Source of the DNA: Halocaridina rubra
Lineage: Eukaryota > Arthropoda > Malacostraca > Decapoda > Atyidae
Direction: 5' to 3'
DNA: 64,000 nt
Assembly (NCBI GenBank): GCA_037179515.1
Contig: JAXCGZ010022645.1
Span: 337,419 to 401,418 of the forward strand
The translations under genes and the position numbers were made by a program. The stretch's first letter is position 1; each line of letters opens with the position of its first letter. The notes below the pieces were generated by a model. It was not told where the DNA came from. It searched no databases and saw nothing but the letters and a program-made list of their open reading frames with translations. Of the stretch, positions 10,922 to 24,031 are shown piece by piece.

Positions 10922-12104
10922 TGTGTCAAAAAATAACTATTTGATGAAATATAAACATAACTTACGGAGGGCTGCATAAAGCAAATCTTAACCCAAATAA
11001 CTCTACCTTTTTTCATACTTTGAGTTCTTAATGAGTTGAAGCCTTGTCTTGATCACGGAAAATACAAGACTGTTAAACTTCAGAGAAACTCGAGGCGAGG
11101 GAAAGGCAATACTGCATAGGATAGTTTATTAGGGATATCGAACACCGACAGTGAGACAACTAAGAAGCATCCATCTGTCCTGGTGTTAATCAGTACTTCG
11201 ATTGATTTAAGTGCTCTCCTGCTCTAGCCTTTCAACCTAAACTCTAGCCTGGAAGCACTTTCTCAATGGCAGTATTCTAATCATTGAATAAATGCTGAAG
11301 TAGTTTAACGCTTTGTATATCAAAATGATCCACACAAAATTCCTTAGTCAGAGACAGCACAGTCTACAGCACTACAGCCTATAAAACCTGTCAGTCAGAT
11401 CACAAATGTGGACATGCGGCTGGAGAGATCAGTTCCCTCATTGTTGATTGGCTTGATTTTGGGATTAGTCGGCCACCCTCTGAGACAGACTCTTGACAGA
11501 ATGCATGAATATACGCGGAAAACTCTCATTTTACATGCCCTGATAAGATGTTATTAAATCATATATAATCTAATATATTCATATTGCGAGTGGAAAAAAT
11601 GCTCAAAAATAGAGGATAGAATTCATTTCATAAAAACAGAAACCAGAACCTTATTTTTAGAATGTTTGCATGCTTCAAATTATATGTAAAGAATAAAAAT
11701 ATGTGAGCAGGCTTTCATTTGTATATCTGAAATTTATGAGAGATTATTAATAAAACTTATATTTAGTAACATAAGTTTGACAAAACAGTAGACTAATATT
11801 AATTAGGACAAAAGAGATTTGTCCTTGAAGGTAATGTTAAGTCACCTTCATTTAAACACGCTTTCACTATTCACAATCATAGACAAATCTCGAATTATTT
11901 TTAAGCATATATCACCCATGACTCATATGAATACACTCAACCATCAATTTAAAGGACATCAATATAACGGAAAACACCTGGAGTAGCAGATTTTGTATTT
12001 TCATTGTGGCACCATTGGATAAGAGCCACTGCTTCAAGAGGGAGAGAGAGATAAAAAGCACTTTGGGCTACCATCAGTTCAGTGTATCACAATAGTAATA
12101 TAAA
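10922..12104. other. No gene recognised (unique AT-rich DNA)
   Basis: Nothing coding or repetitive is recognised here on either strand beyond short AT-rich runs. Confidence 0.6.
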
Positions 12105-12120
12105 TAATAATAATAATAAC

Positions 12121-12191
<71 letters not shown>

Positions 12192-12260
12192 AAGAGAAAT
12201 GAATAGTGCTTTGGGATAAATATTTGCTTATCTCACAATAATAATAATAATAATTATAAA

Positions 12261-12333
<73 letters not shown>
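12105..12333. repeat. (AAT)n microsatellites
   Basis: Two long (AAT)n runs, about 12105-12189 and 12238-12333, separated by about 48 bp of unique sequence. The open frames they create (poly-Y, poly-I or poly-N) are artefacts of the repeat. Confidence 0.97.
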
Positions 12334-12335
<2 letters not shown>

Positions 12336-12450
12336 GCCCCATATATACACACATTTTCTATAAAAAATGTATGAAAGAGAAGCTTTAATGGGGCATAAGT
12401 AAGGATAACACTCTCTCTCTCACACACACAAAGAAAAGGAATACATCGTA

Positions 12451-15400
12451 CAGATTAGAAAAGAGTTTAAGTAGCTGAACACAGAACATGATGCCATGAA
12501 AACTTTCTTTGCAGATGCAACAAAGGGGAATGTGGCAGTAAAAGAGGCTGTGAGGGTGGTGGCACTGGAGAACGTTCAAACAGTTGACTATAAAGCAACA
12601 GTAATAAAAAATGAAAGATGATAGAAAAGGCTAATCGATTGATTAAACAGGCACTTGATAAAGAAAAGACAGTGGTAATCTCAGGCATAAGTGAATCCCA
12701 GGAGTAACATGGCAGGGGAGACTTGAACAAAATAAAATTGGGGTTTTAGACCGGACAAGGAAGCTTGGAGTAGTATGTGGTCCGGAGAATACTGTAAACA
12801 TTCAACAACTTGGTAAATATTCTAGGGAGGGAAAGGCAAGACCAACGAAAGTAACCTTTGAGAGAGGGGACACATGTAGAGAAAATATTGATGAGAAATA
12901 AACCTAATTGACCTTGAAGAATTCAAAACAGTGTTTATTAGACTATACAGAACATGAAGAAAAGAAGAAAAATTTTTGTCTCGGAATTCTTCCAAAGGGG
13001 GAATAAAGAAGATAATGATGGAAGATCAGGGAATGGGTCCTCATTAGGATTGCTGTACACAAATGCTGATGGGATAGATGGTAAGTCAGTAGAATTAAAG
13101 AATAAGATTCGCGATTGAGTTGTTAACATTGCACGGGAGAGAAAATGTAGGATTTTTATTATGGGAGATGTTAATCATAGAGAGAAATATTGGATAAATC
13201 TTGACCCACACAGTGGGAAGGAAACATTCAAGCAAGATTCCTAGATTGTGTACGAGGGAATTTCCTACACCAACATGTACTGGAACCAACGAGAGCCTGG
13301 GGTGGGGATGAGCCATTGCTGATTGATCTAGTATTCACAGATAATGTGTTGGATATTGAAATAATTGAGTATAAACCACCAACAGGAATGAGTGACCACT
13401 CTGCATTGTTGATGGAATATATCATCAAATATGTTCTGCCTAAAAGTAGAGGCACTAAGGACACGAGAAGGAACTATCTAAATGGAGATTACATCAAAAT
13501 TTATGAGCTTTTTCCAGTTATTGACTGGAGGACCTTATTTAAAAACAAATCTGTACAAGAATTGTACGGCACCTTTTGTAAGGAATATGGGAAGAGAGTA
13601 GATTGTTACATTCCTTCCATCAAAATAAGTTATTCATGCCAAAGAGAAATGGTTCAATAATGAGTGTAAGAGAGTTAAGGAGTGGAGAGACAAATACTGG
13701 AAAAGGTATAGGAGGAGAAAAAGCATAAATGCCTGGCAGACTTCTAAAAGAGCAAGAAATGATTACCTAAGTAAAAGCAGAGAAGCAGGGAGACACTATG
13801 AATGGGAATCATCAGAAAGGCTAAAGAAAATTCCAAACTTTTCCACAGTATTATCAGAGGAAAACTGAGGGTAAAAGAACAGGTTTAAAGCTAAAAACAG
13901 CAGATGGAATCATCACTGAGGTGGATAAAGAAATCTGTGAAGAACTGAACAAGGAGTTTCAGTCAGTATTTATAACAGAAAATACCCCACCTCCTCAGAT
14001 TGCAGAGATAGGAGCTCATGGGCCGGTATTAGAGTACAACATCTTTTCAGCCAGAGAGGAATGCAAAGCGCTAATGGAGTTAAATGCCCATAAAGCTACA
14101 GGTCCTGATGATATATCCCCTTATGTACTGTACTTAAGAAATGCGCTTAATTAATATCAGCGGCACCATGTATCATGTTTGAAAAATCACTGAAATTATG
14201 AGAGATTCCAAGAGGCTGGAAACAAGCAAACGTGATACCTATCTTCAAAAAGGGAAGGAGGCATACAGCTCTAAAGTATAGACCTGTTTCTTTGACTGGC
14301 ACATATTGCATAGTTATGGAGAAACTACTAAGAAAACACATCTCTCTTCACTTGGAATCCTTCAACTTTTTGTCAGTGAGATATCATGGCTTCAGAGATG
14401 GTATATCAACAGTAACAAACTTATTAGAATTTTATGATGAGGCAAGCCAAATCTTACATGAAAGAGAGTGCTGGGCAGATTGCATATTCCTAGACTTCCA
14501 GAAAGCATATGACACAGTCCCACACAGGAGACTTATTAAGAAGCTGCAAGCAATGGCAAGAATAGGTGGATATGTCTTGGACTGGATAAAAACTTACCTA
14601 GAAGGAAGGGAACAGAGGGTCATAGTAAGACACTCAGTGTCAGAATGGAGAAGAGTAAGTAGTAAGGTTCCACAGGGTTCAGTTTTAGGGCCATTTTTGT
14701 TCCTTGTATATGTAAATGACCAATCAGATTATGTAAATTCATTCTAGACAATGTCTGCAGATGATGCAAAGATTGTGAAGAAAGTACGAGGTGAGATCAA
14801 TTGTAGAGAAATTTAGGAAGACCTAAATAGTCAGCATGAGTAGACAGAAAAGTGGCTAATGAAATGCAATACTTCAAAATTTAAGGTAATGAGAATGTGT
14901 TACAAGTGCAAGAAGGTCCAAGCTTGACTACTCAATGGCAGGAGCAGAACTTCAAGAGACAGAGAATGAGAGAAATCTAGGAGTAAACATATTGGCCAAT
15001 TTGTCTCCAGAAATGAATATAAATGGCATAGTAAGGGCAGCATATGCTTTCTTATCAAATGTAAGTGTAGCCTTCAGGCACATGGACAAGGAAATGTTTA
15101 GATATATTTATGTAACCTTTGTGAGCCAAAGCTTGAATATGCAGCCCCATTTTGGAATCCATAATTGAAAAACCATGTAGTTAAGCTGGATAAAGTTCAA
15201 AGACATGCCAAGAAACTGGTGCCAGAAATAAGCAATCTCAGTTATGAAGTGAGGCTGAGGGAATTGAACTTACCATCACTCAATGCTAGAACAATGAGGG
15301 GGAACATGGTAACGGTTTTTAAATTCCTTCATGTTTATGACAGAGTGGATATGGATCGATATTTTGGTATGGCTGGCACTAGAACTAGATGTCATAATTT

Positions 15401-15605
15401 GAAGCTTTGTAACACTTATTATATTCAGTACTTTTTTAGTGTAAAAGTAGTTGATAATTGGAATTTGCTAAGTGAGGAGGTAGTTCATGCTAACTCAATC
15501 CACATTTTTAAGAACAAGATTAATAAGTATCACTAAGTACAAAATGGAACCGACCAGGAGATGGCAAGTTACGAGCTTGGGGCTCTTTCCCATAAGCACA
15601 ATTAG
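12451..15605 (+). pseudogene. LINE A copy A7, decayed
   Basis: Plus-strand copy beginning inside ORF1 (near the NDAMKT codons) and ending in a decayed tail at about 15600. It contains an internal deletion in the endonuclease (about 13110-13130) and many indels, leaving open pieces at 13316-13660, 13921-14154, 14232-14747, 14935-15168 and 15165-15536. Recognisable pieces include LIDLVFTDN, KATGPDDISP, LDFQKAYD, VPQGSVLGP and DNWNLLSEEVV. It has diverged far more than the copies at 1-11 kb, so it is an older insertion or a related subfamily. Confidence 0.93.
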
Positions 15606-15732
15606 GCAATTATACAATAGATTGAAGGATAAGTTTGATAAGTATAACTAAATACAAAAATGGAACCCAGCAGGAGATGGGGAGTTACGAGCATGAGGCT
15701 CTTTCCCGTACGCACAAATAAGTAATTACACC
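15606..15732 (+). mobile_element. LINE A 3'-end fragment A8
   Basis: A second 3' UTR (FKDKFDKYN-like end codons, then GGAGATGG and CTCTTTCCCGTA) directly follows the tail of A7. This is another head-to-tail junction of the kind seen at 1-11 kb. Confidence 0.8.
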
Positions 15733-18014
15733 AATAAAAATGTTGAATTTATTATATGTAGAGTACAGGTATTTTAAATTATCACATTGGATGTTGAGAC
15801 TGATGTAGTGCTTGATTAAAAGTATAAGTTATCTTCTTTTCATAAAGTAATTGTTGCCACTAAAGACCCCCACGTGAAACAACAGACAATCAGATTTAAT
15901 GGATCGAGGTCCCACCTCCTATAGGTCCGTTAAATTGAGGGTGTAGTGTATAGGCAGGAGAAACAATGGACAATCATATTTTTTGGATTGACGTCCCCCC
16001 TCCCATTGATCTGTTAAATTGAGGGTTTAGTGTATAGGCAGAGACAATATTTTCTCTTAACCATAAACATACTGAGAGATGCTTCAATAACAGGATGTAC
16101 TAATAGACTAGCAGAGTAAACAATTGTGATAATGAAACTTAATGAAGATGCAGTAATATTTAACACCCAATAAATGTTCTTTACTTATTTGCATATTTGC
16201 TCCATACTGATTTGTGAAGTCATTGTACGACTCCAGATTTGTATCAGGTCATTGGTTCAAGAACCACAAGGATCTGAGGTTAGAATAGGCATTCACTTAG
16301 GGCTATGGTTGCACACTGCCAAAGCCAAAGTTCTTCGAATAGGAAGCACCATCCAAATCCTTACTAAAAAAGGGAGTCAATGAAATTAAACATGATCATT
16401 GTAAAACCTCACCTTAGACACTAGTGATTGTACTCCCTATAGTTTGATAAATGTGCTCTCCCAACCTGATATACAGGATAAATAAAAGTGGTCAATTTGT
16501 AGGTTGGCTTGTCGGTGTAAAAACCAGGTCAGAGGTAATACCAAACAGATTCCTCAGTTACAATAGGGAAATTTCCATCACAATTCTCCCCAACACCCCA
16601 GTTGGGTTACCCACAAGGTTAATGGACAAGAAGCTGCTGCCATGAGGCTCAACAGCTGCAGCTGGTTTACCCACATCATTTTATCTTATGGCAACCTCCC
16701 CTTACCAACTCATCCCAGCTTACTGTGCCACCAGGTGAAAAAAATTCCTTTAGCTCAAGTCACTTATACACATTCTTTCTCCACTCATTCCAATCTCTTG
16801 CATCTCTCTTCCCTGCTCAATTGTAGGTCTTCGTTTTGGCCTTATTCCAATTACTTCTGCTCTCCACGGTCTCTTTTCTAGTCATTCATTACTCATACTT
16901 TCCATATCTCCAAATCCTCTCAGCACCATGTGATATAATTATTATTATTATAAAGAAAGTAATAATAATAATAATGTAACTATAGTGGTTTTTGCAAAAT
17001 CACTAGGTGCATTACAAAAAAGGCCATTAAGTGAAGCTCGCCTAAAATTATCCGTGTTCTGTAACTAAAGTTGATTACCTGGTGGATTGTTTGATTGTTT
17101 TGGAAGATAAGACTTTTTTAAGCAGAAGAATAAAGTCATTGGTTTTGTATCTCTTTTTGGAAGAGTTAGATGATTCAAGTGTAAATGTTGTTGTCGTTCC
17201 TATATCTGCCTAGCTAAAAAGCTCTGACTTCTCAAGGAACATCACAGCCAATTTATTACTTCTCAGAGAGCTCTCAGGGATTGTATGTTGTGTTGCTGGG
17301 ATTTGTGATAGATGTGGTGTAGTCTTCCTTAATATGTTGGATTGTATGAGGTATTGTATCACATCCAGGACTAGTATCATTGACAAAGTCCTCATAGCTC
17401 AGAAGATGGAAGATGCCTATATCGCACCCTAGCCAGGTGGGTTCTGTCCTCACAAGGAAGGCAGGACTTCTATAGATGGATGTTGGGAGGCTGTGTAAGC
17501 AACTATGTTGTCAAGTAACTGGGCTGAACCACATGTGATTTGGGTATGCATATGATTCAAGAAGTTGGTCTGGAGTGGGAAAGAGGGAAGAGATAATGGT
17601 ATTTTCGGGTATGGGTATTCTGCTAAGTAGTGTAGTGGGTGGAGTTGGTTTGTGGTGTGTGGAGGTGACGATAGTCGTCTGTGGATCGTGTTGTATTATA
17701 TGCTGTATATATGACCCCTCATAAATAATGTTTGACTTACAATCAGATCAAATCACAACTGCCAGATAAGACCATAAGTCTATCATAAGTAGGCACACAC
17801 CTGTAATAAAATACAGCTAGTAGCTGACTTAGGACACATACAAATTACAAGACACACATAACAATTGCAAGTACAAATGTACTACACTTCTGACCACGAA
17901 TAAGCTGCGTATGGCAGTGCAAATATTGCCCAGCTAAGCATACGACAATTTTCTGCTGCCGTCAGTGCTAGCTTGTCTTTAGTTTGAGTCTTAACAGTTA
18001 TTCTTCAAACCTCC
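15733..18014. other. No gene recognised; contains an 84-bp tandem duplication
   Basis: Mostly unique AT-rich sequence. A diverged two-copy tandem repeat of about 84 bp lies at 15876-15959 and 15960-16043; both copies contain GTTAAATTGAGGG and AGTGTATAGGCAG. A short (ATT)n/(AAT)n patch lies at 16936-16974. Short open frames at 16174-16881 show no recognisable motif. Confidence 0.6.
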
Positions 18015-19130
18015 ATGATGTCTACAAAAACAAAATCATCTTTATCTTCTACACCTGCATAGAAAGCAGGTCATCAACTCTATCACGAATATGAATGTAA
18101 AAAGGCAATACAAAGGAAAGAAAATAGCATGATTGCATGTGAAATAAAGTTACCACACACTATTGTGTCACTGATCATGAAAGATAAAGAAAGCATTTGT
18201 GAAGATGTGAAAATTTTGGTAACCATGCAGTCGACAAAAATCACGAAACAAAGGGCTGGGCCCATCCAAAAATGTAGCTGATACAGATTCGCATAGATCA
18301 GGTCCAGAAACACAGATCTTTAAGTCTTTTTGCAGTGTGGACAAAGGACAGAAGTCTATTTGAGACTTTGAAGGAGAGGGACAGGGAAAACTTCACCCAA
18401 AATCCATGCTAAATACAGGCTGGTTCAAAAGATTCAAGAAGAGATTTGAAATGCATAAGTTACAGTGACTGACAAAGCAGCGAGTTTAGACGAGTAAGGA
18501 GATAAAAAATTTGTGAATAGCCTTGATGATACCACTGTAGAAAGTGGCTCAAGCACAGCAGATTTTTAATATGGAGGTTATGGACTTAATATGGAAATAG
18601 ATGCCAGTACATATGTTAAGGCATTTATAGATAGGCTGACTTTGCTTAAATGTCGCAGGTCTGGAGCTCAAGCATTTCCTTGTTTATATATCAGGAAACT
18701 AATGAGCATACAAGAACCTGAACAAGCACGTTGCCAGTCCACTACCATTCTAATAACAGTGTGGATGACCCAAGCACTGTTTGGAGACTGGATTCTGAAT
18801 AGAATAATTCCTAAATTTTTGTTTGGAGAAAGGAATTCACATCAAGATGTCACTGCTTTTAGATAAGGCACATTAATATCCACCTCATCTTCACCCCTAT
18901 AAAAATGTGGCTTTATTTACCCCAAAGATGACTCCACTCATCTAGCCTAAGGACCAAGTTTTGATTACAGCATTTGTGGATATTTATCTTTGCAACACCT
19001 TCCCAAGGCCAAAGCCATTATAGACACTGATCTAGAACTCTCACTATGAAACCTGGAAAAAAATAACATTTCAAAGTGCATAAAAAATATTGCTATTGCA
19101 TTGGAGGCTGCGACAAAAAAATACTTTAAA
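18015..19130 (+). pseudogene. Tigger H transposase, 5' and middle part (decayed)
   Basis: A decayed pogo/Tigger transposase. In shifting frames one can read an N-terminal helix-turn-helix-like start (MSTKTKSS), then GWFKRFKKRFE (the link between the CENP-B-type DNA-binding region and the catalytic region) at about 18420, and PPHLHPYKN...TPLI.P.DQ at about 18870-18960, equivalent to the conserved third-aspartate segment of Tigger proteins. Numerous stops and frameshifts are present. The element is interrupted at 19131 by element F and resumes at about 22720. Confidence 0.75.
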
Positions 19131-20117
19131 TGTACAGGGGGTCCATGGTTTACGATGTCCTCGACTTACGATGTTTCGTGGTTACTATGTATCTCCCATA
19201 AATTATTATTTATTTTATTTTTTATTTGTAAATAATATTTTCATTATTCTTAATTTGTCGTAATAAAACCTCCGAGCTTTTCAGAAAAGTTTGCTGAGCA
19301 TGGCAGAAAATACGTTGTCACAAGGAATTGTTGCAAGCGTATATATAATGCTAATGTTTTTTTTTTATTTATTAGTGTATTTATTTGGTTATGTTAAGGA
19401 CCGAGTTTGAATTTATTTACAAAATTACCAAATACAAGTACTGTACATAGTCATAAATATGAACTTCGCCCTCAGAACAGTTAGTTGAGCATGGTGAGAG
19501 AATACGTCGTTATACGGCATAAGACTGAGTTCTTAGTGCTATATTGAGTCACGAGAGAACTCGCAACTCAATATAGCACCAAGTGCTGAACCCTGGTTTA
19601 CTTGGAGCTGGCCATCTTCTTTTACAAGAATTTCCATCATGGTTTGGGCATCAGTAAAAAAGTATGCTTCATCCATGTCCTCCACGCAAATTATATTGGG
19701 CGAGTTAGGTGCCATGGCTGGAACTTGACTCATATTATTATCCCATGTCCCAGAACTACTTTGTTGTTGTTGCTGCTGCTGTGAAGTAACTCTAGCCACT
19801 TTCTGATCTTGATTCTTGGGAGGAAGTTAAGCAGACGAACTTGAATGGGGTATGGAAGAAACTGTGTCCCCAGTTTGTGAATAACTTCCATGGCTTTGAG
19901 GAGACAGTAAAGACTTTGTCACCAAGAACGTGGTTGCCCTGGGTAAGGAGATTAAGTTGGAGGTGGGGGCTGATGATGTAACTGAGTATTGAAATCTCTT
20001 GGAGAGGCGTTATCTGCAGAGGACATCATTCACCTGGAGAAGCAGATGATTGAAGAGGAGGAAGAAATGCCAACCCCAGAGCCCAAGAGTAAAGGTAAGC
20101 AATACTGTACTGCAAAT

Positions 20118-20120
<3 letters not shown>

Positions 20121-20208
<88 letters not shown>
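20121..20208. repeat. (TA)n
   Basis: Uninterrupted TA repeat abutting the left end of the 277-bp inverted array. Confidence 0.98.
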
Positions 20209-20212
<4 letters not shown>

Positions 20213-21400
20213 TCATTTTTTACCCCGACCAGGACTCGAACCTAGGACTTATAATTCCTAAGTCAAGGCGCTACCAACTACACACCACAAAAGGTAAAAA
20301 AGGAATCCAACCTTATAGCTTATATCTGCTATACTTAGGGATGAATGCATTCTATCTGAATGCCACTATGTTCATATTACAGATTCCACAACCTCACTCG
20401 TGGCTTCATTTTAGCATTTAATTCAATTCCCAATCTCATTCGGGTCATACAATAACCAAGCAAGCACATTACATATGTGAAAACATGAATCATTTTTCAC
20501 CCCAACCGGGACTCGAACCTAAGACTTATAATTACTAAGTCAAGGTGCTACCAACTATACACCACAGAAGATAAAAACGGAATCCAACCTTATAGCTTAT
20601 ATCTGCTATACTCGGGGATGAATGCATTCTATCTGAATGCCACTATGTTCATATTACAGATTCCCCAACCTCACTCGTGGCTTCATTTTAGCATTTAATT
20701 CAATTCCCAATCTCATTCGGGTCATACAATAACCAGGCAAGCACATTACATATGTGAAAACATGAATAATTTTTTACCCCAACCGGGACTCGAACCTAGG
20801 ACTTATAATTACTAAGTCAAGGCGCTACCAACTACACACCACAAAAGGTAAAAAAGGAATCCAACCTTATTGCTTATATCTGCTATACTTAGGGATGAAT
20901 GCATTCTATCTGAATGCCACTATGCTCATATTACAGATTCCCCAACCTCACTCGTGGCTTCATTTTAGCATTTAATTCAATTCCCAATCTCATTCGGCTC
21001 TTACAATAACCAAGCAAGCACATTACATATGTGAAAACATGAATCATTTTTTACCCCGACCGGGACTCGAACCTAGGACTTATAATTAAAAAGTCAAGGC
21101 GCTACCAACTACACACCACAGAAGGTAAAAATGGAATCCAACCTTATAGCTTATATCTGCTATACTTAGGGATGAATGCATTCTATCTGAATGCCACTAT
21201 GTTCATATTACAGATTCCCCAACCTCACTCGTGGCTTCATTTTAGCATTTAATTCAATTCCCAATCTCATTCGGGTCATACAATAACCAAGCAAGCACAT
21301 TACATATGTGAAAACATGAATCATTTTTTACCCCGACCGGGACTCGAACCTAGGACTTATAATTACTAAGCCAAGGCGCTACCAACTATACACCACAGAA
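20209..21400 (-). repeat. 277-bp tandem array, left arm (reverse orientation)
   Basis: Four full units plus part of a fifth, spaced 277 bp apart (starts near 20209, 20486, 20763, 21040 and 21317). Each unit contains, on the minus strand, a tRNA-like core with a perfect B-box (GGTTCGAGTCC) and an A-box-like TAGTTGGTAGCG, followed by about 200 bp of unrelated body. Units differ by only a few substitutions, so the array is recently amplified or homogenised. The array turns round at about 21398-21400. Confidence 0.95.
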
Positions 21401-22424
21401 CATAGTGGCATTCAGATAGAATGCATTCATCCCTAAGTATAGCAGATATAAGCTATAAGGTTGGATTCCTTTTTTACCTTCTGTGGTGTGTAGTTGGTAG
21501 CGCCTTGACTTAGTAATTATAAGTCCTAGGTTCGAGTCCCGGTCGGGGTAAAAAATGATTCATGTTTTCACATATGTAATGTGCTTGCTTGGTTATTGTA
21601 TGACCCAAATGAGATTGGGAATTGAATTAAATGCTAAAATGAAGCCACGAGTGAGGTTGGGGAATCTGTAATATGAACATAGTGGCATTCAGATAGAATG
21701 CATTCATCCCTAATTATAGCAAATATAAGCTATAAGGTTGGATTCCTTTTTTACCTTCTGTGGTGTGTAGTTGGTAGCGCCTTGACTTAGTAATTGTAAG
21801 TCCTAGGTTCGAGTCCCAGTCCAGGTAAAAAATGATTCATGTTTTCACATATGTAATGTGCTTGCTTGGTTATTGTATGACCCGAATGAGATTGGGAATA
21901 GAATTAAATGCTAAAATGAAGCCACGAGTGAGGTTGGGGAATCTGTAATATGAACATAGTGGCATTCAGATAGAATGCATTCATCCCTAAGTATAGCAGA
22001 TATAAGCTATAAGGTTGGATTCCTTTTTTACCTTCTGTGGTGTGTAGTTGGTAGCGCCTTGACTTAGTAATTATAAGTCCTAGGTTCGAGTCCCGGTCGG
22101 GGTAAAAAAATGATTCATGTTTTCACATATGTAATGTGCTTGCTTGCTTATTGTATGACCCGAATGAGATTGGGAATTGAATTAAATGCTAAAATGAAGC
22201 CACGAGTGAGGTTGGGGAATCTGTAATATGAACATAGTGGCATTCAGATAGAATGCATTCATCCCTAAGTATAGCAGATATAAGCTATAAGGCTGGATTC
22301 CTTTTTTACCTTCTGTGGTGTGTAGTTGGTAGCGCCTTGACTTAGTTATTATAAGTCCTAGGTTCGAGTCCCGGTCGGGGTAAAAAATTATTCATGTTTT
22401 CACATATGTATTGTGCTTGCTTGG

Positions 22425-22426
<2 letters not shown>
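21401..22426 (+). repeat. 277-bp tandem array, right arm (forward orientation)
   Basis: Four units in the opposite orientation to the left arm, B-boxes at about 21529, 21806, 22083 and 22361 (spacing 277, 277, 278). With the left arm it makes an inverted repeat of more than 1 kb per arm. The tRNA-like core has the T-arm (CTAGG TTCGAGT CCCGG) and a weak acceptor pairing (ACCTTCT with TCGGGGT), but the anticodon arm is irregular, so it is SINE-like and not a functional tRNA gene. Confidence 0.95.

Positions 22427-22511
<85 letters not shown>
22427..22511. repeat. (TA)n
   Basis: TA repeat closing the right side of the inverted array. The same flank (AGGAATTGGTCTC) occurs at 36506 in the duplicated segment. 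Confidence 0.98.
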
Positions 22512-22513
<2 letters not shown>

Positions 22514-22719
22514 AATTGGTCTCATTTTTTAGTTATACTGTATTTATATTTTTGTTATAGAATTTGCGTTTTTATGTCTCAGATTATGAATGTTACAAAT
22601 GAATTAGCATTGTTGGGAGACCTAGGTGCTTATTTAGGTGTGTTATAACTTACACTAAAAATCGGGTTATGTCACGTCTAGGAAAGGAACTCTGACATAT
22701 GTCGAGGACCCCTTGTATT

Positions 22720-23220
22720 TGGAAAAGAAGTGTTAATTGATACATTTTTATGGATTTGACAATGACCATGACCTGAAACTTATTAATAACAAATCATGAA
22801 ATTAGCTAAACTACTGTCTTGAGACTATGCAGTGGCAAAAGTTAGAATTGACAGAACAAGAGTATGTATCCAAGGAAAAATTGCTTGCATTAGAAGAGGA
22901 AAGGAGGGCAGTAGCAGAGAAAGAAGAAAAGGAGGAACCAGTAAGTAAATTCACTGTGAAGCACTTATCTGAAGCCTTTTTGTAACTATATATAAGTAGA
23001 GCCCATTTTACGCTAATGGATCTGAACAGTGAAAGGTTTGCTATGACTGAAGGATGGCAAACAATGCTTTTCATTCATAACATTAATTTTTTGAAGCAAA
23101 AGAGAAGAGAACCATAGAGACAATGCGCAAAATGTTTATTAATAAATTCTGTTCTTTCACTACTCATAAGAGCATGCCCTGAAAAAGAAGACATTAATAA
23201 TCGTTAGCCAAGCATAAGCA
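22720..23220 (+). pseudogene. Tigger H transposase, C-terminal part
   Basis: Continuation of Tigger H after the nested element F. One reads LALEEERRAVAEKEEKEEP, then FTVKHLSEAFL and DLNSERFAMTEGWQTML, matching the usual C-terminal end of Tigger proteins (acidic linker, a FTVKGLAEAF-like motif and a D.N.ERF motif), with stops in between. A second, diverged copy of the same piece is at 36730-37205. Confidence 0.75.
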
Positions 23221-23597
23221 AGCAAGAAGCTGTTTCATACATCAGTATTTTTTACATTGTGTTTATTTAATTTAGCATTTCTTGCATTTATCAATTTTTT
23301 TAAGTAAAATTTTGTCTATTTTTTGTACTCATAATTTTGTATTTTTTGTACTGTATATTTGTCTAATTTGCAAAAATTAATGCATGTCTTAAGAAATAAA
23401 AAGTAAGCTACAGTATTAGAGTAAAGCAATGAAAAGAGACGCTGGAAATAATTAAAAAAAAAAATATTACTTATACCTAAAGAAGTATTGAAAAGAAAAA
23501 CTTAGTGTGAAAAAAGTAAAAGTGATTAAAACCAACCTATAAATAATGTCTAAAGAAATATTAAAAGTAGGAAAACCTTATGGGTATTAGAGAAATA

Positions 23598-23909
23598 TGC
23601 AGTTTGAATTAAATTAAATTAAATTCCTCTGACCTTAATATTATGTGTTAGGTGGAATAACGCCAATGATGAGTCAGTATAACCGACATGCAATAACTAT
23701 ACAGGTAATACCAACAGACAGCACGAACCAAAAACAAAAATACCAAACCGGGCGGTAAACAAAGCAGAAACGTCACCATAAACACAACCTCTCTGCACAA
23801 CGACTGGATCTCCAATGCCCTCACCTCCACTCACTCACCCAACTTGGCACCATGCCACAGTAATGATGAACGAAATGCTGTACTGCTATCCATTAAAATT
23901 TAAACAACA
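23598..23909 (-). repeat. LTR (3' LTR of the minus-strand element)
   Basis: Left of two direct long terminal repeats. The inner end is set by weak similarity (CATTAAA...CAACA), so it may be about 255-312 bp long. Confidence 0.8.
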
Positions 23910-24031
23910 GAAACTCTTTCATAGAAAATTTCTTCCAACAATTATGAGATTTCTCTGGTATTTTCATTTTTAAGTTCCTTCCAAACTGCAAAACAACTAG
24001 GACCACAATCCACGACGAATAAATAAGGCAC

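Larger units (their letters stand above)
19131..22719 (+). mobile_element. Tigger-like element F nested in Tigger H
   Basis: Bounded by imperfect terminal inverted repeats, CAGGGGGTCC at the left and GGACCCCTTG at the right, each next to TA. Sequence near 19785-20100 reads in shifting frames as the transposase tail (NLNGVWKKLCPQFVNNF, then KEIKLEVGADDV and an acidic end), so F is an internally deleted Tigger relative. Its interior is invaded by (TA)n and the 277-bp inverted array. Its outer flanks continue into the two halves of Tigger H. Confidence 0.78.

Noticed and set aside
12079..12354. Poly-Y/poly-I open frame
   Set aside because: Translation of (AAT)n repeats.
16174..16881. Three short plus-strand open frames
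   Set aside because: No recognisable motif, no splice or start context, and ordinary for AT-rich non-coding DNA.
20209..22426. Functional tRNA genes or a tRNA cluster
   Set aside because: The B-box is perfect, but acceptor pairing is weak and the anticodon arm is irregular, and the 277-bp period is that of a repeat family.
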